From: Limnomonas spitsbergensis
Lineage: Eukaryota > Chlorophyta > Chlorophyceae > Chlamydomonadales
Length of the DNA stretch: 64,000 nt
Direction: 5' to 3'
Assembly: GCA_037349105.1 (NCBI GenBank)
Contig: JAYJMM010000100.1
Coordinates: 992,001 to 1,056,000, forward strand
In this document: in pieces, positions 59,001 to 64,000 of the stretch
Layout of the letters: every line of letters starts with the position of its first letter
Position numbering within the stretch: position 1 is the first letter of the stretch
Made by a program: the position numbers and the translations under genes
The notes under the pieces: model-generated
Database searches by the model: none
Seen by the model: only the letters and a program-made list of their open reading frames with translations
What the model was told of the DNA's origin: nothing

Positions 59001-62000
59001 TGACACTGTCATCTCATCCATCTCACCCGTGTTATTTTGGTGACCGTTGACGCCAGATTCCACTTGGAAATCCGCCACCTGCTCCATGATGTCAGGTTGT
59101 TACCGCGGTGGATGGCAAGCGCATCCTGCACATCTCGTGCGGGGGGCATCACACGCTGGCCGTCTGTGAACATGATCCAAGGGACCCGCGACGCAGGTAT
59201 GGAGAGCAGGGTCGTCCATACCTGCGTTCACACATCTACCTGCAGGCCTGGGGGGCCGACGCCCCTTGCGCACCCGGGCTTTTTTTTTTTAGCGTCTCAG
59301 GTTTTTACCAGGGTTAGGCGGCCGGTCTTACACCTTGTAAAGTCACAGCATGAGACGCAGGCGTGTGTGCTGGCATGTGCTGGCATGTGGAGGCATGTGC
59401 TGGCATGTATAGGCTGCTCTGCTGCTGCTTACTGGCAATCACTACTGGCGCAGGGGCTTCCCATGTTTCCTTGGCCTTGATGTTCTTTCCGGAGTGGTTG
59501 GCGTATTCCATGCTTGGGCTCCCCAATGGGAGGGACTTTGGTAGCCCAAGCAGGGACTGGGTGATTCTCGCCAAGTGGGTGTATTGATAAAAACATGATA
59601 CCGTTCGGGTACCGGTTTCAATTTCCGATTTGAAAAAACTTGTATTTAATCGTATAGTGCATGCATTCATTGTATGTCGAGTAACTATTGGTTTATTTCA
59701 TTTCATTTGTGAGACAGGAACAGATTATTATCCCTATGCGTGTATGTCGCAGCTTTGGTGACCGAATCTCTCTGTGCTGCCTCCCGCCCTCCCCTATTCT
59801 CTCTGCAGCACCACGCTCTTGGGCTCGGCAGCAGCGCTGGGTCCAGCTGCTGCCTCCGCCATCACTTCCCCGTACCTGCTCTCGCTGGCGACCAGCGGGC
59901 TGTCGGCCGCTGGCGGCGCCATCGGCGGGCTGTCAGCTGGTGCAGGGGCGGCGGTAAGCCCTGGGGGTCTCTGATGGTTCGGGAGAGGCAGGTCAATGGA
60001 ATGTGACCGGTAGCTGGCCTGCATCTTGCACCCCGCATCATGCACCCCACCATGCAACAGGTGCCATGCAGCATGATCCATGCGCCACGCACCATGCAGC
60101 ATGATCCATGCGCCACGCACCATGCAGCATGATCCATGCGCCACGCACCATGCAGCATGACCCATGCGCCATGCTCCTTGGATACGAACCATTGATTTGC
60201 ACCATGCAGCATGCAGAACACAACATGCTCCGCATGGGACCTCCTGCAAACCCACCTGTCCCTTCATCAATCACCCACACCATGAGCCACGTGCCACGCA
60301 CCATAAACCATATACCTTGCATCATGTATCATGCACCATGCAATTCACAACATGCGTCACTCCTGCAAACTAAGCTGTCCCTGAATCTGCATATATCAGC
60401 CGCACCATGCACCACATGTCAGGCACCATGAACCATGAACATTGCTATATGAATAATATACCTTGCATCATGCTCCATGCATCATGCACCATGCACCATA
60501 TACCTTGCATCATGCTCCATGCACCATGCATCATGCATCATGCTCCATGCATCATGCATCATGCATCATGCATCATGCTCCATGCATCATGCACCATGCA
60601 CCATGCTCCATGCATCATGCACCATGCATCATGCACCATGCATCATGCACCATGCACCATGCATCATGCACCATGCATCATGCACCATGCATCATGCACC
60701 ATGCATCATGCATCATGCCCCATGCATCATGCCCCATGCATCATGCTCCATGCATCATGCATCATGCTCCATGCATCATGCACCATGCACCATGCACAGC
60801 ACAGCATGCGTCACTCCTGCCAACGAACATTTCCCTTCATCTTTACAGGGCAGCCGCACCAGGCGCATGGGACCTCCTGCAAACAAAGCTAACTCTTTAC
60901 CCTTTCACAGGGAAGCCGCCCCACACACCATGCAACACACACCATGCACCATGCACTGTGTACCATGGAGCGCAAAGAGATGCATGATGCATGGACCTCT
61001 GCCAGGGACGTCCTGCAATGGACCCTGCCCTTTTTTCCTTCACAGGTCAGCCGCAGCTTGGCCACCAGTAGCGCCCTCTTCGGGCTGGATGGGCACAACG
61101 CGGGCAGCATCGGCAGCGGCCACCGCGACTCCTTCCCTGGGGGCAGGTGTGTTGGTGCGACAGACGTTTATTGCTTTCTTGAATCTGGGTCGTCTTGTTT
61201 GGACCTTATGGGGCTGTTCCTGATGCCTATTTTTACTCATAGCGGGGCTAAGGAGGCACAGCACTGCTGTCTTTGTTGCTTTGCGTGCGCCCGGGTTGAT
61301 GGCTCATGTCCCATGCTTAAACCATGGCACGCCCAGGCAGACGGTTAAAAGTTGCAGAGCTCTGCTTTGTTCCACCTTGTACCGCGACACCCATATTCCA
61401 TTCCACGCATTGTGTTGCGTACAAAAAAGGCATTCGCCCTGAGGCGTGGACTCCGGCCACCCCCCATTTGACCTTACCGCTGGGTTTGGCGGCAGCCCTG
61501 GGTGGGCCACCATATCGTTGTGCATGCCGGTACCCTCGTGGTGGTAAAAGACAGGCAGGGCACTGCCGTACGGTTTGTTTTTCAAGCGTGCGCCTTCGCG
61601 CAACTTCGCGTTGCACCTTGCGCGACACTTGTGTTCCTGTGCGGCCCTGTTGCTGCAACAGCTGGGTCTCGGAGCCTTTTGGACTCCTCACCCACCTAGA
61701 CGTGCGCATCACTCTTTCGTGTCCCTTTCATACTCCACACCGACTCACACGTGTGCGTCACTCTTTCCTGACTCCTCTACACTTCTCATATACCTAAGCA
61801 TGAGCATCACCATTTGGTGTCCCTTTCATACTCCTGACCTGCCTAGACGTGTGCATCACTATTTTCGGATCTGCATGACTACACATTGAGCTCGTCCACC
61901 ACCGACCTCGTATACCGCTGTACCGCAACCGTAGCTAGCGAAAGCCCCTCATGCCTAATGCCACTATGTTTTCCTCTCTTGCCCAATGTCACTCTTTCTT

Positions 62001-62200
62001 TAATTTATCGGGACTGGTGTGGTGCCCATAATGTCTGCTGTCACTTTTCCCCACTCTTGCCTTATGTCACTCTTTCCCGCAATCCCCTGTGCAGGGACTC
62101 GAGAGGCAGCGATGCCGAGTGTACCGCCAGCGGCTTCCATGGTGGTAGTAAGCTAGTCTCGCAGATGAGCGATCCACACGAAGGCTACAAGAGGAACAAG
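29045..62200 (+). CDS. PH-RCC1 repeat protein (PRAF-like), 20 exons, 3' end beyond window
   Basis: Exons: 29045-29071, 29250-29351, 33230-33325, 34953-35080, 36538-36712, 38924-39082, 40261-40421, 40904-41009, 42479-42592, 43478-43555, 49763-49884, 51037-51214, 52652-52772, 55227-55438, 57457-57621, 58392-58550, 59096-59196, 59809-59953, 61046-61146, 62095-62200. All junctions agree in phase, giving 852 codons so far. Residues ~36-145 form a PH domain (EEVLTFLRK, LLKYGRHGAPKSHYFRLSSDD, FKRHLQPPKAYLSFSILY, RTLDVISANEAEFEMWYWG) close to that of plant PH-RCC1-FYVE proteins. Residues ~219-735 carry RCC1 repeats. Residues ~736-852 are Ala/Gly/Ser-rich. Plant PRAF proteins bind phosphoinositides through PH and FYVE and have a C-terminal BRX domain. 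FYVE and BRX would lie beyond 62.2 kb, so PRAF identity is inferred. Exon 1 (nine codons, two ATGs, donor GTGAGT) is the least certain. Median exon size is about 120 bases against introns up to 6.2 kb. The array at 62408 may lie in the next intron. Confidence 0.85.
29812..29945 (+). repeat. SINE-like family (R1) copy
   Basis: GGCAGCCACCACTGGGCCAT, CGGCCCATGGCCAGTGAACC, GGGCTTGCTGCACCAAGC and a tail of two GAGCTGTAGCT units. It lies in intron 2 of the PH-RCC1 gene. Confidence 0.75.
30265..33229 (+). repeat. 90-bp array of decoy 3' splice sites plus exon 3 head
   Basis: About thirty units, mostly 87-90 bases. Each has a C-run, CTGCTGCAG/GGCACCACC, TTGCTCAAGTATGGCC and AGCAGGG, then GGTTCAGGATTTAAACCC and a TTGACC variant. 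The first half of each unit equals the acceptor and first ~36 bases of exon 3, which starts at 33230 and is the last unit. Older, more diverged copies at 30280, 30425 and 30590 keep more of the exon (TATGGCCGGCATGGTGCCCC). Many stretches are open in frame, giving a LLQGTTLLKYGQQG-type peptide repeat, but the homologous domain runs straight from exon 2 to the last copy, so I treat the array as intronic. Confidence 0.9.
33412..33755 (+). repeat. Four copies of exon 3 tail with its splice donor
   Basis: The true exon end is TCCAGTGGGAGTCCAAG/GTAGGCC at 33325. Copies lie at about 33412-33455, 33510-33556, 33611-33657 and 33712-33758, at a spacing near 101 bases. Each has TTCCTCTGACGATACC, ATCCAGTGGGAG and AAG/GTAGGCCA, and the intervening CATCTACTTGCATCAGGCTG is repeated too. 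Confidence 0.95.
34090..34175 (+). repeat. Dispersed repeat family R3, copy 2
   Basis: AATCCCTCAACCCCAAACGA, CGTTAATTATGAGGGGAGGC and AAAGCAAATATACCGTA match the copies at 6835 and 35440. Confidence 0.65.
34252..34432 (-). repeat. SINE-like family (R1) copy, reverse orientation
   Basis: GTGGCCAGCCAAGCCAC, a duplicated CCAGCCGTGCTGCCCCAG / CATAGGCGTGCTGCTCCAG block, CCGGTCCCCATGGGG and GGCGGCCTGCC. It lies 80 bases before a forward copy. Confidence 0.65.
34512..34815 (+). repeat. SINE-like family (R1), best copy
   Basis: Reference copy of a family seen about fifteen times in this window in both orientations. The body is ~150 bases: GGCAGGCCGCTGGGCAGCC, ACCACTGGGCTGATGGGGAC, TTGACTGGCCAACGGCCGGT, GGCTTCACCAGGCGCCCCC, then a tail of TGTAGCTGAATTGTAGCTGA units. 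Here the tail plus GTACCCTAACATATGGCGCT is itself repeated three times. No coding capacity is seen. A SINE-like or other non-autonomous element is inferred; no RNA polymerase III boxes were verified. Confidence 0.8.
34852..34916 (+). repeat. Copy of exon 4 head with its 3' splice site
   Basis: TTCTGATCCAG/GGTGGCTTG, CGCCGTGTCCCTCTCCACTA and GGTCCGCCGGTTTCAACGC parallel the acceptor and start of exon 4 at 34953. The copy has CTCCACTAG where exon 4 has CTCCACTGG, so Trp is replaced by a stop. Confidence 0.95.
35440..35880. repeat. Dispersed repeat family R3, copies 3 and 4
   Basis: ATCCCTCAACCCCCACCCC and AGTTAATTATGAGGGATGGC at 35505-35560 are partly mirrored by TTAACTTTGTGTAGGGGTGA at 35727, and another AGTTAATTCAAATATGAGGG lies at 35840. 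The inverted arrangement suggests a hairpin-forming element. Confidence 0.6.
36887..37215 (+). repeat. Two copies of exon 5 tail with its splice donor
   Basis: The true end is GGAGCATGTCG/GTGAGCAGG at 36712. Copies at about 36890-36972 and 37136-37220 repeat GCGTGCCAGCAATACGGGCA, GTCTGTGAAGGGGAGCCCG and ATGTCG/GTGAGCAGGG, plus the intron start. The spacing is near 247 bases. The copied coding part stays open in the exon frame. Confidence 0.95.
37355..37530 (-). repeat. SINE-like family (R1) copy, reverse orientation
   Basis: An expanded tail of six CAGCTACAGTT-type units at the left, then GTGCGGCCAGCCATGCTGCT, TGGGCCTCCAGG and CCCCATCGGGCC. Confidence 0.7.
38170..38335. repeat. 15-bp minisatellite (GTGCAACATGTGCCC)
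   Basis: About eleven units of CCCGTGCAACATGTG with AGCAGC and TGCAGT variants. The same unit recurs at 39360-39530 and, sparsely, at 39165-39225. Confidence 0.9.
38455..38610 (+). repeat. SINE-like family (R1) copy
   Basis: GGCCGATTGGGACCCAACCT, TGACCGGCCTACAGCTGG and a tail of two TGTAGCTGAAG units. Part of the body is replaced by CATCAAGCAACATATCTTGC. Confidence 0.7.
38755..38815 (+). repeat. Copy of exon 6 head with its 3' splice site
   Basis: CTCTACACAG/AGGATGAACG, then TGTGACCACGTCACAGAAAG, parallels CAATCGCAG/AGGATGAAGG, then CATGACCACGTCACAGGACA, at the true exon 6 start (38924). Confidence 0.9.
39360..39690 (+). repeat. Minisatellite plus copies of exon 6 tail and donor
   Basis: A 15-bp array (39360-39520) runs into AGCATGGCACAG/GTGATTGC, then CTGCTGCGCTGACATGGG, which copies exon 6 end ATGGCTCAG/GTGACTGC and its intron start at 39072-39105. 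Weaker copies lie at 38328 and 39657. Confidence 0.8.
39790..39915 (-). repeat. SINE-like family (R1) copy, reverse orientation
   Basis: GCGGCAGGCCATGCTGCTTG, GAGCCGACCAAGGTTTGGC and CTCTATCGGCCCACTG, with a truncated tail. Confidence 0.6.
40125..40260 (+). repeat. SINE-like family (R1) tail forming the exon 7 acceptor
   Basis: After GGGGCCTACGTCCGGAGGCA come six units of the TAGCTGAAATGTAGCTGAAC type. The last unit ends TGTTGTGCAG directly at exon 7 (40261), so the 3' splice site appears to be repeat-derived. Confidence 0.7.
40625..40745 (+). repeat. SINE-like family (R1) copy
   Basis: GGCGGCCGGGCAGCCAGCAC, TGGGCCGGTTGGGACTAAAC, TTTGACCTGCCTGGGGCC and GCAGCTGGGCCTGCCGCATG. The repeated tail is missing. 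Confidence 0.7.
41010..41545. repeat. G-rich GGGGGAGGGAGGC array
   Basis: Over 500 bases with nearly all purine on the plus strand, made of GGGGGGAGGGAGGCCGAGG-like units. It starts within 20 bases of exon 8's donor. Its frames on both strands are by-products. Confidence 0.95.
41546..41692 (+). repeat. Two copies of exon 8 tail with its donor
   Basis: GGCAACCTGGGTCAGGGCAC, ACACCTGAGCTACGCATGCC and CCAAGCAG/GTGAGGGGACC at 41550-41605 is a near-perfect copy of exon 8 end (41009). A second, shorter copy without the donor lies at 41657-41690. Confidence 0.95.
41693..42195. repeat. 39-bp minisatellite, about 13 copies
   Basis: The unit is GGGGCCCCGGAGGAGGAGGG, then GGGGCAGGGGTTGCTTACA. Each unit contains TTGCTTACAG, an acceptor-like sequence. 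The 13-codon period keeps all frames open, so the long Arg/Gly frames are spurious. Confidence 0.95.
42196..42440 (+). repeat. 90-bp direct repeat upstream of exon 9
   Basis: GAGGAGGGGTACTGAATCCT, GGTGAGTTGTAAAAAGACGT and CTTTGTCCTTGGGTTTCCTG, then CGTCAAAATGGTTTGAT, occur at 42200-42290 and again at 42346-42438, 40 bases before exon 9. Confidence 0.95.
43244..43370 (+). repeat. Copies of exon 10 head with its 3' splice site
   Basis: ATCCTGCAG/CTGGGGCACG then GGGGCATC at 43248, and ATCCTGCAG/TCGGGACATA at 43346, resemble CGCCTGCAG/CTGGGTCACG then GCCACG at the true exon 10 start (43478). Confidence 0.65.
43604..43910. repeat. TG microsatellite and GAAAGGGCACTGT array
   Basis: A (TG)n run at 43604-43624 is followed by about eighteen units of AAAGGGCACTGTG or similar, 13-15 bases each. 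Confidence 0.9.
43990..44065 (+). repeat. Diverged copy of exon 10 tail
   Basis: GGTGGAGCTCCGTAAAGGTG, CTCTCGCCCGGCTTAGGTGT and CAAGATGAAAGAGGCGGGGG parallels exon 10 (GGTGGAGCCCAAGAAGGTGC onward) and its donor at 43555. Confidence 0.75.
44245..48465. repeat. 70-bp satellite with CCCTAAA, about 60 copies, higher-order structure
   Basis: The unit is TTAAACCCTAAACCCTACAC, GAGTGTTTGTGGACAAGGGC, TGTGTGCAGGCATGAATACG and ACACCTGCTG, with one 69-base unit near 45110. Rare variants recur together: GGATAAGGGCTG with ATAGCGACAC at 44928, 45627 and 46677; ACTCTAAACC at 45321, 46021 and 47071; ACTTTAAACC at 45461, 46161, 46511 and 47211. Distances are 350, 700 and 1050 bases (5, 10 and 15 units), so blocks of units were copied together. 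The whole array lies in intron 10 of the PH-RCC1 gene. Confidence 0.97.
48560..48930. repeat. 34-36-bp minisatellite
   Basis: About ten imperfect units of GGCCTGCCATGCCCATGCCC then TTGAAGGGTGG. Still within intron 10. Confidence 0.9.
49090..49762 (+). repeat. Array of decoy 3' splice sites plus exon 11 head with telomere-like spacers
   Basis: About nine units of 60-90 bases. Each has CTCCCCTTCAG/GTGTCCTGC or a variant, then GGCCCATACCACACCGGAGC, then runs of CCTTAACCCTAAACCCTAAA. The real exon 11 starts at 49763 (CTTCAG/GTGTCTTGCGGCC, CATACCACACTGGAGCC) and is the last unit. The spacers are 7-base plant-telomere-like repeats. Confidence 0.92.
50025..50100 (+). repeat. Diverged copy of exon 11 tail
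   Basis: CTGTTCATGTGGGGCAAATG, GCGGCTTGGCAGG and GGGCACGGCGACATAAGG parallels exon 11 (CTGTTCATGTGGGGCAACGG, GGGCACGGCGACATGAGC) about 210 bases downstream of the original. GTGAGGCATGCC units of ~32 bases lie between. Confidence 0.8.
50680..50890. repeat. CATGCCCCTTAAACCCTAACC repeats
   Basis: Six or so units of about 35 bases mixing CATGCCCCTTAAACCCTTA and CCCCCTTAAACCCTAACCTG. The same sequence precedes both the pseudo-exon at 50919 and the real exon 12. Confidence 0.85.
50913..50992 (+). pseudogene. Pseudo-exon: copy of exon 12 head with an in-frame stop
   Basis: CCCGCCAG/GGTCGCCGCC, TTTTAAGGCTATTCCGTGAT, ATCAGTCTCATGCGGCTGGT and GGCACACGGCGGCAATCGCA copies the first 73 bases of exon 12 (51037). 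TTTGAAGGC of exon 12 reads TTTTAAGGC here, so Glu becomes a TAA stop. Splicing to this copy would truncate the protein. Confidence 0.92.
51835..51985 (+). repeat. SINE-like family (R1) copy
   Basis: GCTGGGCCGCCGCGCGGCCA, CCCCTGGGACGATTACC, GGACCGGCCTCAGGCCGGTG, GCAGCAGGGCTGGTCGCACC and a tail of TGTAGCCGAACTGTAGCTGA. Confidence 0.75.
52165..52440. repeat. Three imperfect 90-bp units
   Basis: GGACATGAAACCGAAAGCCC, GGACATGAAATCGTCTGCCC and GGACATCAATTGGGAAGCCT each start a unit containing CACCCCGCACCCCGCTGTCT-like sequence. A (GT)n microsatellite follows at 52513-52542. Confidence 0.7.
53265..54720. repeat. 136-bp satellite, about 10.7 copies
   Basis: The unit is GGGATCGATTGGCCTGGTCC, TGAACAGGAAGCTACTCCTG, GGCATGGTACCGGCCTCAGG, CCGCCTTGAGCAACTCCCCC, TTGGCAACAACCACTGGGCC, CTCGGGGACCAAACCAATCC and CTATGAATGATGTT. 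It is very homogeneous. At 54720 the last unit continues as ACCAAACCTTGACTGGCCAA, that is, into the SINE-like family body, so the unit shares about 30 bases with that element. Confidence 0.97.
54690..54950. repeat. Two SINE-like (R1) copies, forward then reverse
   Basis: Forward 54690-54775: CACTGGGCCCTCGAGGACCA, AACCTTGACTGGCCAACGGC and GGACCAAGCAGCAGGCACC. Reverse 54798-54950: GTTTGTGGCCAGCCGTGCTC, AAGGCCGGTCCTAGTTGGG and GGAGCGGCCTGTCC. They face each other. Confidence 0.7.
55495..55665 (+). repeat. Copies of exon 14 tail with its donor
   Basis: GTGCGGTGTGAACTGGAGAA then CCTGGAAGTGGTCTAG/GTGTGGTGGG copies GTGCGGGGAGAGCTTGAGAA then CCGGGAGGTGGTCCAG/GTGTGTTGGG at 55438. A weaker second copy follows at 55595-55660. 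Confidence 0.88.
55700..57456 (+). repeat. Series of decoy exon 15 heads within a CCCCCCTGAACCCTGAG array
   Basis: The real exon 15 begins CCCCAG/GTGGCCTGTGGATG then GAACCTGACC at 57457. Copies of TGTGGATGGAACCTGAC with a preceding AG occur near 55712, 55868, 56066, 56930 (no TGT), 57088 (shortened) and 57316. The last keeps TTTTTCAG/GTGGCCTGTGG. Between them, 56085-56880 is a minisatellite of CCCCCCTGAACCCTGAGCTC then CCCCTGCACCATGAG. Confidence 0.88.
57677..57725 (+). repeat. Copy of exon 15 tail with its donor
   Basis: GCGTGGACGTAAACCTGTTG then GGCCTCTTCATTGGGGAG/GTGAGT copies GGTGGACGCAAACCTGTTCG then GCCTCTTCATTGAGGAG/GTAAGT at 57621. Confidence 0.93.
57830..57980 (-). repeat. SINE-like family (R1) copy, reverse orientation
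   Basis: CAGCTGCAGTCCAGCTACTT then GTCAGCTAC (tail), CCAGGCCTCATGCGCGGCCA, GGTTGGTCAAGGTTTGGTTC and CACAGGGCGGCCC. Confidence 0.75.
58553..58640. repeat. Short GGATGCTGGATGGGCTGAGT repeats
   Basis: About four 20-base units directly after exon 16's donor. Confidence 0.85.
58750..58845 (+). repeat. Exon 10-like relic in intron 16
   Basis: GGCGTGTGTTTTCGTGG, CCCAAGGAGGTGCTTTTGTT and TGGCCTGGGCGTCGACATAT then AGCTGGTGGGGACCC aligns with exon 10 and its donor (43490-43570) at roughly 70 percent by eye. It has a stop (ATATAG) and no acceptor. It lies 15 kb from exon 10. Confidence 0.65.
60045..60990 (+). repeat. CACCATGCATCATGC array with decoy acceptors of exon 19
   Basis: 7-15-base units of CATGCACCATGCATCATG run from 60045 to 60800. 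Near the end, CATCTTTACAG/GGCAGCCGCACC (60848) and CCCTTTCACAG/GGAAGCCGCCCC (60906) resemble the true TCCTTCACAG/GTCAGCCGCAGC at 61046, each preceded by ACCTCCTGCAA-type sequence. Confidence 0.85.
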
Positions 62201-62314
62201 GTGTGGTTTGGGGTGGATTGAAGGTTTAGGGTGACAGGAGTTGAGTGCGGTGCAGGGTGGGTTGAGGGTTCAGGTTAAGGGTGACAGGAGTCAAGTGCGG
62301 TCTCGGTCATAACT

Positions 62315-62372
62315 GTTAACGGTTTTCAAAGATTTGCGATCCGCATTAAGGCTTAAGAGGAAGAATGTCCCG
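62315..62372 (+). repeat. Diverged copy of exon 20 tail
   Basis: GCGATCCGCATTAAGGCTTA then AGAGGAAGAATG parallels exon 20 end GCGATCCACACGAAGGCTAC then AAGAGGAACAAG (62169-62200), 165 bases downstream. Confidence 0.7.
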
Positions 62373-62407
62373 ATAAATGCTTCCGTACGGTGTATGATCA
62401 TGCTCCT

Positions 62408-64000
62408 TGCTGGTATACCGGTACAAGACGTATCCCTTCTGGTATACCGGTACAAGACGTATCCCTTCTGGTATACCGGTACAAGACGTATCCCTTCTGG
62501 TATACCGGTACAAGACGTATCCCTTCTGGTATACCGGTACAAGACGTATCCCTTCTGGTATACCGGTACAAGACGTATCCCTTCTGGTATACCGGTACAA
62601 GACGTATCCCTTCTGGTATACCGGTACAAGACGTATCCCTTCTGGTATACCGGTACAAGACGTATCCCTTCTGGTATACCGGTACAAGACGTGTCCCTTC
62701 TATTATACCGGTACAAGACGTGTCCCTTCTGGTATACCGGTACAAGACGTATCCCTTCTGGTATACCGGTACAAGACGTATCCCTTCTGGTATACCGGTA
62801 CAAGAGGTGTCCCTGCTGGTATACCGGTACAAGACGTGTCCCTTCTGGTATACCGTTACAAGACGTGTCCCTGCTGGTATACCGGTACAAGACGTGTCCC
62901 TTCTGGTATACCGGTACAAGACGTGTCCCTGCTGGTATACCGGTACAAGACGTGTCCCTTCTGGTATACCGGTACAAGACGTGTCCCTGCTGGTATACCG
63001 GTACAAGACGTGTCCCTTCTGGTATACCGGTACAAGACGTGTCCCTTCTGGTATACCGTTACAAGAGGTGTCCCTGCTGGTATACCGGTACAAGACGTGT
63101 CCCTTCCGGTATACCGGTACAAGACGTATCCCTTCTGGTATACCGGTACAAGACGTATCCCTTCTGGTATACCGGTACAAGAGGTGTCCCTTCTGGTATA
63201 CCGGTACAAGACGTATCCCTTCTGGTATACCGGTACAAGACGTGTCCCTTCTGGTATACCGGTACAAGACGTGTCCCTGCTGGTATACCGGTACAAGACG
63301 TGTCCCTGCTGGTATACCGGTACAAGACGTGTCCCTTCTGGTATACCGGTACAAGACGTGTCCCTTCCGGTATACCGGTACAAGACGTATCCCTTCTGGT
63401 ATACCGGTACAAGACGTGTCCCTTCTGGTATACCGGTACAAGACGTGTCCCTTCTGGTATACCGGTACAAGACGTATCCCTTCTGGTATACCGGTACAAG
63501 ACGTGTCCCTTCTGGTATACCGGTACAAGACGTATCCCTTCTGGTATACCGGTACAAGACGTGTCCCTTCTGGTATACCGTTACAAGAGGTGTCCCTGCT
63601 GGTATACCGGTACAAGACGTGTCCCTTCTGGTATACCGTTACAAGACGTGTCCCTTCTGGTATACCGGTACAAGACGTATCCCTTCTGGTATACCGGTAC
63701 AAGAGGTGTCCCTGCTGGTATACCGGTACAAGACGTATCCCTTCTGGTATACCGGTACAAGAGGTGTCCCTGCTGGTATACCGGTACAAGACGTGTCCCT
63801 TCTGGTATACCGTTACAAGACGTGTCCCTTCTGGTATACCGGTACAAGACGTATCCCTTCTGGTATACCGGTACAAGACGTGTCCCTTCTGGTATACCGG
63901 TACAAGACGTGTCCCTGCTGGTATACCGGTACAAGACGTGTCCCTTCTGGTATACCGTTACAAGACGTGTCCCTTCTGGTATACCGGTACAAGACGTGTC
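62408..64000. repeat. 29-bp satellite running off the window end
   Basis: About 55 head-to-tail units of TGGTATACCGGTACAAGACG then TATCCCTTC, with GTGTCCC, CTGCTGG and CGTTAC variants. Each unit contains the palindrome TACCGGTA. There are no spacers, so it is not a CRISPR array. Frames stay open over 29-residue cycles, which makes a spurious minus-strand frame of nearly 500 codons. Confidence 0.97.

Larger units (their letters stand above)
38924..59196 (+). other. RCC1 beta-propeller coding segment (exons 6-17)
   Basis: RCC1 signatures in order: GDLYVWG (exon 6), IRHAALITRAGELYTWGYG (7/8), SSGQLYTWGSNSAGQLGHG (9/10), VSCGPYHTGAVSDQGVLFMW and GKLGHGD (11), VSCGWWHTAAIA (12), GVMFTWGG (14), VACGWNLTAALTRNGRVYQM (15), IACGMHHVAGVA and LMVWGKGSLGQLGNGD (16), ISCGGHHTLAVCEHD (17). 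That fits a seven-bladed propeller. Exon 12 end, exon 13 and part of exon 14 insert Ser/Gly/Ala-rich loops. The usual Cys of the first VxCG motif is replaced at the exon 7/8 junction (AVVGIRHAAL). Confidence 0.85.

Noticed and set aside
62398..63876. Minus-strand open frame of 492 codons (YRYTRRDTSCTGIPEG repeats)
   Set aside because: It lies entirely over the 29-bp tandem array. Other registers are open too, and the peptide is just the repeat read in three frames.
1..64000. Search for rRNA and tRNA genes
   Set aside because: No stretch with rRNA-like conserved blocks or a convincing tRNA cloverleaf was found by eye.

Overview
This is a nuclear window from a eukaryote of the green lineage, most likely a unicellular green alga with a large, repeat-rich genome. 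The evidence is GT-AG introns throughout, plant-type CCCTAAA telomere-like repeats, a nucleus-encoded organelle-type elongation factor P, and a PH-RCC1 protein that resembles the plant PRAF family. I lean towards a prasinophyte of the Pyramimonadales (Cymbomonas-like), but that is a guess from general character and not something the sequence proves.

Layout. 0.1-1.8 kb: GC-rich minisatellite and a dispersed repeat. 2.7-3.25 kb (-): two 3' exons of a probable DEDDy 3'-5' exonuclease. 5.2-11.4 kb (+): four exons of an unrecognised Ser/Pro/Gln-rich protein, with a 40-bp minisatellite in one intron. 14.1-18.3 kb (+): a five-exon unrecognised gene with an acylation-type N-terminus. 18.7-19.2 kb: 21-bp array. 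19.7-23.7 kb: a dispersed short-repeat family and a decayed LINE (-). 24.06-28.76 kb (-): complete seven-exon elongation factor P with a putative transit peptide. 29.05 to beyond 62.2 kb (+): a PH-RCC1 protein gene, 20 exons in view, with 852 codons spread over 33 kb. It is divergent from EF-P across a 280-bp shared intergenic region. Reading frame and splice phase are consistent across every exon junction that I built in EF-P, in the PH-RCC1 gene and in the two unknown genes.

The most striking feature is how the introns are built. In the PH-RCC1 gene, and also in EF-P on the other strand, many exon boundaries have been tandemly copied into the neighbouring intron. Copies of exon heads with their 3' splice site lie upstream of the real exon, and copies of exon tails with their 5' splice site lie downstream of it. 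Copy numbers run from one to about thirty. Introns therefore hold series of decoy splice sites next to the functional ones. Other introns are filled by satellites: a 70-bp CCCTAAA-bearing array of about 60 copies with higher-order structure, a 136-bp array that shares its start with a dispersed SINE-like family, and a 29-bp array that runs off the window end.

Almost every long open frame here outside the named exons lies over a tandem array and is a by-product of the repeat. No rRNA, tRNA, CRISPR array or prokaryotic operon was seen.
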